This document shows positions 23,539-34,528 of a stretch of DNA of 64,000 nt, piece after piece. The stretch is from contig NC_089567.1 of the NCBI RefSeq assembly GCF_040115645.1, positions 62,001 to 126,000 on the forward strand, in the 5' to 3' direction. How positions within the stretch are numbered: position 1 is the stretch's first letter; every line of letters starts with the position of its first letter. This DNA comes from Euwallacea fornicatus. Lineage: Eukaryota > Arthropoda > Insecta > Coleoptera > Curculionidae. Made by a program: the position numbers and the translations under genes. The notes below the pieces were generated by a model. That model made no database searches and had not been told where the DNA came from. It worked only from the letters and a program-made list of their open reading frames with translations.

Positions 23539-25834
23539 CAGTGAAATCTCTCATAACGGACACCTCTCTTAAGCGGACACCCCTCTTGAACGGACACTTT
23601 GTCCTGGTCCCAAATACTTTCCATTAGAAAAGCATTGCTGCGATTCCCTCTTGAGTGGACACTCTCTTGTCCGGACACGGACAGTCGTTTTTAGAACTTC
23701 GAGAAAAAAAACCTCTCTTGACCGGACGAATAAAAATTAAACCGGCAAATAAAGATAGGTAAATTTCTTAAAAAAATGTCGGTAAATTTCATTTATATAA
23801 CGGTTCGGCCCTTTGGCGGTACCTTTGATGTATTGTCGGCATCAGTGTCGGCGTCTATTCAAAAGGCACTGATTTATGGTTTGAAATGTTAATGAGAATT
23901 TAGCAACCCTTGATTTAATACAAAATGTACAATAAGGCGTCTAATAGAGCAGTCTAATATGTAGTTCATTTCAAGAGTTGTTCATCGTTTCATATTTCTA
24001 AATATGGGGCCAAAAGTACAAAAGCAATTTTTATCACTACAACAAAAAATTAAAGTTCTTGAAGTACGTGAACAAGAAAAGTTAAGTGTTCGGCAATTAG
24101 CAGTACGTTTTAAAATAGGCAAAACACAAGTAGCAGAAATTATAAAAAATAGAGAAAATCTTATGAAGAAATGGTATTCCAATACTAACGTCGACGAAAA
24201 AAGAAGTTTTTTAAAGTCGCAGAGTCTAAAAATTGATAAGTTATGTTACAAGTGGTTTGTAGAGTCTCGGAATAAAGGAATCCCATTAACAGGTATGTAC
24301 AAATTCCAAATTCTTCCAATTCGTTAATTTCCTTAATCGTTATTATTTCTACTAAGGTCCATTGGTACAAGCAAAAGCAAAGGAAATTTCAGAAACGCTA
24401 GGAAACAAAAATTTTAGTGCTTCTACCGGTTGGCTTAATAGATTTAGAACTCGTCACAATATAGCTTTTAAAACAATCTCAGGGGAGTCTGCTTCAGTGA
24501 ATCCTGAGAATGTGAAAACTTTTTTAGAAAAATTACCCTCTTTAATAGAGAAGTACCCACCAAGAAACATCTACAATGTCGACGAAACAGGGCTTTTCTT
24601 TAGAGCTTTGCCAAATAAAACCTTAGCTCTAAAAAAAGAAAGATGTTTTGGTGGAAAATTGTCCAAAGATAGAATTACTATTTTACATTGTGCCAATATG
24701 AATGGTGAAAAAGAACCACTCTTGATAATTGGAAAAGCTGCTAGGCCGAGAGCATTTAAAAATATTGACTTAAACAAACTTCCAGTGATGTGGAAATTTA
24801 ACAAAAAAGCTTGGATGACCGTTGACATAATGACTGAATGGCTAAGAGACTTTGACCGACAAATGGGTGCTCAAAAACGACAAATTCTATTATTTTTGGA
24901 CAACGCTTGTTCGCATCCCAAAGAAATCAATCTCAAAAATATAAAACTATGTTTTCTTCCCCCAAATTGCACAAGCGTGTGCCAACCGCTGGACCAAGGA
25001 ATTATCAAGAATTTCAAATTTAATTACAGGACTTTATTATTGAAACACTTACTGGTAAATATCGATGATGCAAATTCGGCACAGGATTTAGTAAAAATAA
25101 TAACTTTATTGGATGCAATATTCTATGCAAATAAAGCATGGAGTGAAGTGACTAGCGTTACTATAAAAAATTGTTTTAAAAACGCATTTCACATTGAAAA
25201 CCCAAAGTTAGAAGAACAGTACGATCCGGAAGAAGAACTCCCTCTATCCCTGCTAGCGGAGATTTATAAGAAAAAAGTGCCTTTAGGAATAACGCAACAG
25301 AGCTTTGAAGAATTTTTTATCATGGATCAAAATTTATTTGTGGAAGAAATGCAAGAGGAATTTGTTTCAGATTCAATTTTAAAAAACATGGATGTTGAAA
25401 AAAGTGAGTCAGATGAGTCCGATGATGACCAAGAAAGTGCAGCAGAAATAAAATGCAGTATTAACACCTACAATGAAGCAATTAAATCGGTAAAGGCACT
25501 GAGAGTCTTTTCTTTACACCAAGGAGATACCAAAGCTTTAAAAATGTTGTCAAATTTAGAAATACACTATCAAGAAGCCTTTTTGAAAAGAAAAATCCGT
25601 CAAACTACGTTAGATGAATTTTTATCTTAATTTTTTTTTAATGTGTATATATGTTTGTTTTTTCTTTAAGTAAAAAAATCCTTCATTTCAATACATATGT
25701 GCATATTTTCTTGATCATTTTATATGATAAAAAAAATCCGTTATGCCTGAACTTTTTTCCCTTTGAACGGACACTTCTCTTGAGCGGACAAAATTTCTGG
25801 CACCGTCAGTGTCCGCTTAAGAGGGATTTCACTG
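23539..25834 (+). mobile_element. Complete pogo/Tigger-type DNA transposon, TA-flanked
   Basis: The left end is CAGTGAAATCTCTCATAACG and the right end, reverse-complemented, CAGTGAAATCCCTCTTAAGC, each flanked by TA as expected for pogo elements. Just inside the ends are repeated motifs of the form CTCTTgARCGGACAC: about five to six in the first 190 bases and three in the last 85. These are probably transposase binding sites. The enclosed gene is open from start to stop after removal of one short intron. Length is 2296 bp, typical for an autonomous Tigger/pogo element, and no inactivating change was seen. Confidence 0.92.
24004..25630 (+). CDS. Pogo/Tigger transposase (CENP-B HTH + DDE), apparently intact
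   Basis: Predicted as exon 24004-24292 and exon 24357-25630, joined through a 64-66-base GTATGT...CTAAG intron, giving 520 residues. Skipping the intron would stop the frame at 24327; splicing restores IPLTG/PLVQAKAKE. Residues 1-60 form the psq/CENP-B type helix-turn-helix (VRQLAVRFKIGKTQVAEIIK). A second HTH follows, with STGWLNRFRTRHNI near residues 118-131. The catalytic domain has VDETG (Asp172), LFLDNACSHP (Asp278) and CQPLDQGIIKNFK (Asp309). Thirty residues separate the last two aspartates, the DD30D spacing of pogo. The acidic C-terminus is poorly conserved in the family. It should cut and paste the surrounding element at TA sites in the nucleus. The start is the first ATG in frame; activity is inferred only from intactness. 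Confidence 0.9.
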
Positions 25835-25836
25835 TA

Positions 25837-27959
25837 TTTGGTAAATATGAAATACTATTTCATTATTTTTAAATAAAATAACATAAATAAAAATAAAATT
25901 AATAAAACAAAAAGCTAAAAGCGCAATAATACGAATTTCGTTATTTAATCGTTTATTTTGTTTATTAATTAAGCGTGCAAAGGTTCATAAAGCGTTCTAA
26001 AGGTATGTTAAGTAACATGCCTATGATGTTTTAGCTGAATGTATGGCATCCTCAATAATAGGTGATGTTACACGAAATTTTTTAAAATTATCTTTATTAT
26101 ACAAAACGCTAAACACGACAGTAGACTAAGAGCAGAGACTGCAGCTTCCCATTCGGGAAAATCGTTTAATCAAGGAATAAATCTTTAGAGTCATAATTAT
26201 TGGAGCAATATACACGCTTAATGGATTTTGCAATTCATGAAGGGCTATTTTCATTGAAGTCATTAATTTTCAGATTGTGGCATGCCATAAAGCATTAATT
26301 ATAAAGTTGAAGAGGTATCATTTGCGTATTGTACTGTGTCAAAGCTAAATGAGAATTATTTTGTAGCAATGGGAAGGATGCACTGTTTTTCTCAATTGTG
26401 AGGAGCATAATTAGTTATTATATACCTGGATAACTCAAACCAACTGAAAATCAAATATAGCCAGGGATTTCTTTTTCTTTCTTCCATATTTACCATTACG
26501 GTTAGGTTATTCAATAATATTCTTCATTTTATTTGTATTTTGTATATTTCAAGGTGTTGTCTTCATATGATCATGAATAATACCATCGGCGAACAAGTCA
26601 TTACTATAACGAAGAATACAAAAAATACTAAATTCAAAAGTAAAAAAGTAGAATTGAGAAAAAATATAAGTAAAATGGAAAAGTCTACGAAGCAAAGAAT
26701 TTTCCAGGAATCATATTGATAAATAAAAAAATATTTAACTTGATATTTTGGAATTAGGTCAACATAAGATGGACGTATAAGAGTAACAGTCGTTTGTTGC
26801 GTAGAAGTTCTACGCTCTTGACCCTAAAGTATAAAATACTACAGTATATCATTGCATCACTTTAGAGTTTGCCCTAATTTCCAATTTACAAACTTCCTCA
26901 ACATTGCTAAATTAAATTATTACTCATATTCAACATAATTTAATGTTGTTGATTTCTCATTGTTCATCCAAGTTAAAACCGAATGCCCCATTATTTTAAG
27001 CAGGAATGATTAAACGTCTTAAACATCTGCTACAGAAAATTGTGGTATCGTCTGATTAATGAATTAATTAGTACCGCAATTTAATGTAAACTACGTATTA
27101 AATTTGGTGATGCTCGAGATAATAAATCAACAAAGGGCCTAAGAATATACTGCGATAACATTGTTTCTAAATGGCAAATGATACAGAATATGCCATTTTT
27201 TAATGGTGTTATAATTGTGCGAGTTCCTATACAGATTTCGAAATTTTCTTAAACATTTCAAAAAGGTGGCGGGTACCTAATTTTTATTACTTTAAGCTCT
27301 GGTATTTCAGAAACTCCAACAGCATTTACATTAAAAATTTAAAGTAGTTCAGATTAATCTCTTCGATGTTCTTGCTGTCGTCCTGCACTCAGCATGTTGT
27401 TCTGTCTCTTTTAAAATATGTCAACATGATGATTTAACATATCATGATGACACCAAAAACATTTTCCCGAAACGAACATTTTATAATTTTTATTCTGGTA
27501 TTCTACAAATTATAGATGTCTAAACTAAAAAAGAATGAGGACACATTGTCAGTTTGCCATAAATTATTAAGCCTTAAAGCCTTCTTAAAAATTAATTAAA
27601 AAAAAAACAAAAATCTGAAATGCTAACATTGACCTACCTCCTCCGTTAAGAGGTCTAGATGGAATAAAAAACGATAAAAATAAACAAGATTTTGATGTTT
27701 TAGAAATCGTGTTATGATTGCGTCGATGGCGCCCGCGGAGGAAAACGAAAAAGGAAAACGGCATGCGGTCAAATTTTTATACCTACATGTGTGGGAAAAC
27801 GTTCTACTGTATATACATCAATCTGTGTATATTGACTTGCTATTAAGACTCCAGCAGAAGTATATATTTTGAGATATGTTTAAAGAGTGGAGAAATCTTT
27901 TCGAAAATAATTACGTGGTGCCTGAAATAATATGATATTTGGGCACTAACGGACATATA
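25837..27959. other. Stretch without a confident gene
   Basis: AT-rich throughout except a GC- and CpG-rich patch at about 27720-27765. There an ATG opens a 48-codon ORF (27726-27872, +, starting MAPAEENEKGKRHAVK). It could be a first coding exon or chance; no matching donor site is evident and the product is not recognised. Confidence 0.35.
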
Positions 27960-28607
27960 CAGGGTTTTTCCAAATTATGGTGTCAAATTGATATAAAAGG
28001 TAAGTTGCGTTATTCTATTTCGGAAATTCTATATAAATGTGCTCAAAAATGATTAATATGAAAGATACAATTTTTGTTTAGATGAAAAATTTTACAAAAT
28101 ATTTATAAACGAACAACATGACAAAAAACTAAAAGACTGACATTGACAATAGAAAATAATAAAAATGAATAGCAAATTAGGTATCAGAAACCTCAACGCA
28201 ATAGTATATGAGCAATGTGCAGTATCTCGTACTTAGTAAATGTTCTCGAAAACAGTGCACATTATCGATTTTAAACCACAGTATTTTTTGTGTATTTAAA
28301 AAAAAACTTTAAGAAAAATAATTCCTGTAGTGTTGTTTTGTACAAACAAATGGGAATAAAACGTGTTAAAACTCGATGAAACACATTTTTGCATATAGCT
28401 ATCATTAAAGCATCATAAAACCGTAGCGCTTTAAGGAGACATTTGCGCTCACAGGTTTTTATACTCAGATGTCTTCTATTGGTGCTTTGAATAATCCCTA
28501 GAAGTATAATTTCATAGTTTTGAAACAACCTGTATAGAAATTTCGGTATAAAATAACGTAATCTACCTCCCATATTAATTTGGCAACATATATTTAAACA
28601 TACCCTG
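27960..28607. mobile_element. MITE, 648 bp, CAGGGT ends with TA flanks
   Basis: The left end CAGGGTTTTTCCAAATTATG and the right end, reverse-complemented, CAGGGTATGTTTAAATATAT, continue as inverted repeats for about 80 bases, sharing GTCAAATTGATAT/GCCAAATTAATAT and ATTCTATTTCGGAAAT/ATTTTATACCGAAAT. TA flanks both ends. A 118-codon minus ORF inside runs through the right TIR and shows no transposase motif, so the element is scored non-autonomous. Confidence 0.7.
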
Positions 28608-31582
28608 TATACTAACAGAAAAACCATAAAATGGAAGTCACATTTCAGCCATTTTTCAATCTTGCAATTTTTTTTTCTTTATGCTATGCTCTGCTGGACG
28701 AGTTCCTGTACAGAAAAATTCTTGGATTAGCTACAGTAGTTACAGTAAATGACCAAAGCGGTTCAATTGTATTGAAACTATTCAACTATTCCGTCCAGAA
28801 ACAAGTTATGCAGACATAATATACCGCAAAGTTTAGCAAAAGATACGTGGCATCTCCCAGAAAAAATTTACCGTACACGTGCGGTAAAGAGTTAGGAGAG
28901 AATGAAGTCGACGCGATTTTTTATTAAAATATTTATGATATTTCAATTAACAGGAAGCCTTGTTAGCCTCAAAGAGCCTGTTTAAAAATAAATTGCATCA
29001 AAACAGTTTCATTTCCGTAAAGTTTTGATATCAAAAGAGTGCTGAAATATTGTCGTTTTGATTGAGAAATACAACGAAATAAGAGACAAATATATCGTGT
29101 CAGTTTTTGTCAGGACACATTAAGACTGTTAATATTTATTGCCATTATCAATTACCTAAATCAATATGAAATGAAGTTACAAAATTACTTCACGTAGAAG
29201 ATGAAAGGACAAAATCGCCATTTTCATTGCGATTGCTTAATTTTTCTGCTATTTTTGGATAATTATTTTAGTAAAAAGATCCGTAATTTTTGCATCGAAA
29301 GATCGATGTAGTCATTTATCGACAACGGATCGAGAGTCCCTAGCAGTTGTGAACCAAGCTCTAAAAAAAACTTTTTATGTACAGTAAATATACTCTTCTC
29401 GGAGAACTCTGAATCTGTGTGTTTGACAAATTGATTCTATTACAAATTATGTTGTGCTTAGCAACAAGATTTGGATAGATTCCAGATATATCTGGAACGA
29501 TGCCAAATATTACTATCGCTGGTACTTACTACGAATATCATAATAAAAAGGAAAGAATTCTGAAAGCGGACTCCCTAAGCGCACTAACTGACGAAATAAT
29601 GTTCACATTACTAACTTCATTACAAGTTCAGAAATGTCATATTACATACCTCTGATCCCCGTCCTCATTTCCGACTCTTATTTCCCGCCCCTATTTTCTT
29701 GACGTATTTTTATTGATTTCTAGCATTATTGAGAAGAAACTATACTTTTTCCACAAAAGTTATGGTTTGTTTTCTTTATTTGGTTCTCCAAAAGATAATT
29801 TTTGTTAATGTTTTTGGCAAGAAAGTAACTTTTAATTAGAGTCATAATGATTATTTATCTATGTTTATTGGTAATTTTACATGGCAAGTATTTGACCAAA
29901 TAATACATTACAAAATTAATCCCGTGTTTACATACATACATGTATATTGATTGTAGATCATAGAGTATTATACACCGAAATCGTGAAATCTATTATTAGG
30001 CCCTCAACGTCTAATTTAAATCTAATATCAATAATAACCTTAATTTAGGACATGAGAATCATAAATATTTCACGTCTGAAAGGTATATACGATTTTTTTT
30101 CTCTACTAAAATTAACTAGATTTTATAAAATGACACCCAAATTAAATTGAAATTAAATCCATAATGCAAAAAGGCATTGTGTCGTGAATTATAGCATCAA
30201 CGACGACGTTTTTTGTTATTTTCATTGCCATAAGAGCCATAATCAAAACAATCATGGAGTAATGACATTATTGCCAATTATATTGTTAGGTAAATATTGA
30301 GGCATATACATGTCATTATTACTTTGTTATTTAGCTGTTTTGGAAAAAAGGCGAAAATATGAACTTCACAGTGTTTTAATATCCCAACAATGGTATCTTT
30401 TAAAGCTGTAGTGGAAAAAACAGTATTCAAAAAAATTTATATTCAGAATTTCAAAAAATTTCTCAGTGCCTTAAGATTATATCGTTTATTTTAAAACTGT
30501 AAATCTCTCGACAGTAATGAAATATATTCCAACTAGGTAACATACTATTTGTTTACATTTTTGAACATTTTTATCTATCTCACATTGCTGCATTACGAGA
30601 TAACACATAGTTTTCCATAATAAAAGAGAAATTCACTTGTTAACGGTTATAGCTCCATGAAAGTTGAGACGTAAGTCTGTATTTAATAAAAGCGTTTTAA
30701 ATTTAAAAAAATCATATCAATGCTCATAAATGAATTGAGTATCTACCCCGTTTTTCAGCATATGGTATTTTTAGTAACTGACAGTAGTTGGTGTTAGTTT
30801 CTGAATAAGCCTGTTGCTTGAAATTCTACCTGAGGATGTAAAAGTTTTGCAACAAAAAATAAAACTGAAAAAAGAGAACAGAACAAAAAAAGATCACAAT
30901 TCATTCATAAATTATAATTTTATTAATGACGGGGGTGTTACTTGCAATATTTAGATGGAAAAAACCTGTACTCGTATCTACACAAGGATATCACCCTAAG
31001 CCTCTTGTAGCATTGGTCAAAATTTCTCACTAAAACTTTACAATAAATTATGAACATTTATGACAATTTACTGAACCATGCACTCCAATTTTGTGTTGCA
31101 TCGCTAATTTTAATTAATTCTCATAAAAAAATGTAATTAATTTTTCACTAAGTAATTAACCACCTAGTGAAAAATGCATTTTTATTTACTTTAAACAATA
31201 ACATTGATATTTTCAGCAGGAAATAATTAATCGTTTTCCTAATAATGGTAAATATTAGTACGAAAATCGAGTGTCTATTCTGATCCTTTTGAGGCATAGG
31301 GGTTCTGTTCTTGTAACTTGAATTAACTTAAACTAACTGATTGATCTACTTCTTGTTTTATAGAAATGATCTGCCTTTAATATCATAACTAGCAAGAGAA
31401 TACTGTCATTTCCAATAATTAACGTTTTCGTGAAGTGCACCCATTATGAAATAAACCAATTTCACGGGTCAGTTTCCGCCTCAAATTAATAATGTTTGGG
31501 GCCTCACATTGTTTTCATTTAAAACATCCATCTATCTAATTTTGTGTTCGTGAGGTTTGATCAAATACATGTTTTTTATATA
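28608..31582. other. Stretch without a supported gene
   Basis: A + ORF at 28631-28819 is protein-like but unrecognised. At about 30040-30160 lies one more copy of the Tc1-like 3' module described at 11040-11750 (ATAAATATTTC, TATATACGATTTTTT, ATTAACTAGATT). The rest is AT-rich with no gene seen. Confidence 0.4.
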
Positions 31583-33642
31583 CACGGTGTAATAAACTCA
31601 AGTCCATGGAGAGGGATTTCGGAAACGATAAGAGATACCAAGTCGGTTAAATTGAGGCGAAGTTATGAATTTTGGCGCTCAATATTAATCAATTTGTGAA
31701 TTAAAAAAATTCGGAGTATTTTCGAAAATATCCGTTAAAAATCGAAAATTTAGATTTTCCTTTTTCTCAAAAGAACTCAAAAATCATTATTTAGAGAAAG
31801 CAGATACTAAAACGCTATTGGAGCAGTTTCCATCTGGCTTTCTGCTAGCGTGATCAATATTTTTGTTCGACGAATGGTTTTTGAGATATCATGAAATAAT
31901 TTGAAATTTCTTATTGGCATTATTTTAGGTTTTTACTAAATTGGAGTCTGCATGAAATTTCCTTTACATTGATGTATTCTGTTCCAGTATTTTAATGGAT
32001 TTTATATAGATAAAAGATAAAAAAACCTTTTTCAACCAACAAACTTCAGATCATATTTTGTCAATTTATTTATTACTCGTTTCATTAATTCTATTAAACG
32101 TTTTTAATTCAATGACGTAAATGTCCAAAAAGGTGTCCGTTTACCTTAAAGCATCTGCGTGCTTTTTCAATTATTTTCCTCGTTGGTTTATGAGTTGATC
32201 CATGAGCTCCATTTCTTAAGACATTCATAATTCATACTCTCAAGTTTTCTTGGGTGTTTGTAGATGTTTCGATCACTTTGTTTTTTAGAAGTCCCAAATA
32301 ATCCAAAGGTCCCAAATTAAGAGATTGCGCTGACAAATATACTACACCCCGATTCCCGATCCATCGATTAGGAAAGTGCAAATGTAAAATATTGGAAATT
32401 TCTTTACCATTATTCACAGAAGTACTATCTTGTTGGAACTATATGTGTAGTTTCTTGGATAGCGGAATCTTCATTAAATAATGTTAAAACTCATTATTTA
32501 AAACTTGTAAACAATTTTGAGACTTAAAATAACCTTAATAAAAATAAACAACTAATATTTGATTGGCAAATAATCATACCCAATCGTTGAATCAAAATGT
32601 TGACAATATCACAGTTCGTTAATCTGCATTTGTCGCTCCATATTATGTTATTTGTAATTTTTTTTATCTGTTCCAATATCCAGAGGCAAAAGATGATTCT
32701 ACGTTCAGTATCACCTGAATGCAATGTTTGGGTTTTTTTAATTTTGTAGGGATGGTAGCCTACTTTCTTCAAATTTCTCCAGCATTCCATTGTATTGAAC
32801 GATGGACAGTGCCCTTCTGCGACTATTTGCCTTGTTGACACAGACAAATTATCCGTTACCTAATAAGTGACATCCCCTGAACTTGAAAGGTTAGCAAAAT
32901 ACAATGGCTTAGCAAATTAACTAGTGTATTAATGTCTTGCTGCGTTACTTTAACACCACTTTTAGCGAGGCTTGTTGAATAATCTAAATTATTTAAAATT
33001 TTTATGTAACATTCTAAAATAACTCATATGTTTTTATTTTATTGTAGGAGACTGCTAAAGATACATTTACAGTACACGAAATATGTTTTGTTTGACAAGA
33101 ATAACATATCTTCAGTAAGTCAGCCTTTTCTTCATTTGAAATCTTAATTGTTTAACGAAATTAGTGGATTGAGAAATAAATGAATTAGAATATACAAACT
33201 GCCGTTTGTTGACTTGACATGGAAACGCCAAATACATAAAAAAAGTTAATTAATGTAAAAGCCACTAAAATACTGGAACATAATATATTACTGCAAAATA
33301 AATTTCATGTAGATTTTAATTGTGTAAAAATCCAAGATGGCGTCCATAAAAAAATATAGAATAGCTCATAATATCTCAAAAACCAATCGTTGGGTAAAAA
33401 TACCGATCACACTAGTAGAAAACGAGATAAAAATGTTTTAATGATGTTTTAATATCAGCTTTCTCCAAATCAAGTTTTTTTTAGAAAAACAAAATTCCAG
33501 ATTTTCGATTTTTATCGGATATTTTCAAATGTATTCGAATTTTTTAAGATTTGATTAATTAATTATTGTTGTGCGCAAAAATACGCAACTTTGTTGCTAT
33601 TTAATGAAATTTGTCTCTTAACGTTTACGAGATCACCATATG
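31583..33642 (-). mobile_element. Decayed DUF4817-type Tc1/mariner element with TIRs of about 300-350 bp
   Basis: The left end starts CACGGTGTAATAAACTC after TA. Both flanks share long inverted repeats: GAAAATATCCGTTAAAAATCG on the left against the complement of a near-identical block at about 33490-33530, and a GGTTTTTGAGATAT block on each side. The minus strand carries the transposase in two main pieces. 32847-32524 reads VSTRQIVAEG, then KKVGYHPYKIKKTQTLHSGD, ERRIIFCLWILEQI and NNIIWSDKCRLTN (first catalytic block, WSDExxFT). About 32480-32150 reads LHFPNRWIGNRG, SAQSLNLGPLDYLGLLKNKV and NTQENLRV (RSPDLTPLDFFLWGYLK region). Stops and frameshifts are frequent. The outer 20 or so bases of the right end are missing where the next element begins. 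Confidence 0.8.
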
Positions 33643-34526
33643 CAGGGAGTCCCGAAAATACGTGTCAAAAACAGTATTATGAGATTATATGGGTCAATCT
33701 AATAAGATTTTGTTCAAAAATTATTTGAAAAAAGTATATCATTTAGACGGTATTTATATCTATTCACAATGTGCAAATGGCAAGTTCTTAGCGATGTTCA
33801 TAGAAAAATAACCAAAACTTTTCACTGGGTTCTCTAATGAAGAAATGACTAATTTAGTTAAAATTCTGAATTTTTGTGTTAAGTTTCTGCGGCGCTCTTC
33901 CCGAATTTCCGGTTTATCTACACAAAAGCACATAATTTTAACGATATGTGTTATTTCTTCATTAAAGAACGCCATTATTGATTTCAAAAGAAACATAAAA
34001 AAAGTGAATACATTTTTATGACATTTCTCATAAGTGACAAGATCGTTCATATCAACAAATATTGATAATTATCGAAGTAACGGCAAATTGATGTTCTGTG
34101 TGAGAAAAAAAAATGTTGTTCAGCGTGATATGTTAACCGTATGAGAAATTCCCAAGAGATCGAGAAGTTGTAGAAAGGGGTAATGTATCATCAAAAAAAA
34201 ATCGATACGATGCAGCGACCCACTGAAAAGTCCTCGTCATTTTTCCCTGAACATGGCTAAGAATTTACCACTGGCACATTGGGAATAGATATAAATTTTA
34301 CATGAAAATAATTCCTGTACAAATGAAACACAATGATTTTCATTGAAATCCATTGAAACATTCTCCAGATATAGCAAAAAACATGTTTTTTTTAAAAGAA
34401 ATTTGACCATCCATTGCGTTTAAGCAAGACACTTTTTTCAAATAATTTTTGAAGTAAATTTTAATGCATTGACCAAAAATAATTTCATGATACCATTTTT
34501 GTCATGCATTTTCAGGACACTCTTTG
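33643..34526. mobile_element. Non-autonomous long-TIR element abutting the previous one
   Basis: The left end CAGGGAGTCCCGAAAATACG and the right end, reverse-complemented, CAAAGAGTGTCCTGAAAATG are followed by inverted repeats that include AAAAATTATTTGAAAAAAGT, TATATCTATTC-CAATGTGC and GGCAAGTTCTTAGC/GGTAAATTCTTAGC. TA flanks the right end; the left flank reads TG, perhaps a mutated TA. The internal minus ORF (33760-34050) contains NEEITHIVKIMCFC, then IREERRRNLTQKFRIL, a plausible but degraded DUF4817 HTH. That would make it a shortened relative of the surrounding family with only the DNA-binding part left. Confidence 0.6.
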
Positions 34527-34528
34527 TA

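Noticed and set aside
28271..28627. 118-codon minus ORF
   Set aside because: It lies inside a TA-flanked MITE, runs through the terminal repeat and has no recognisable motif.
28631..28819. 62-codon + ORF faintly like the segment before a retroelement reverse transcriptase
   Set aside because: Similarity is too weak and no neighbouring retroelement domain exists.
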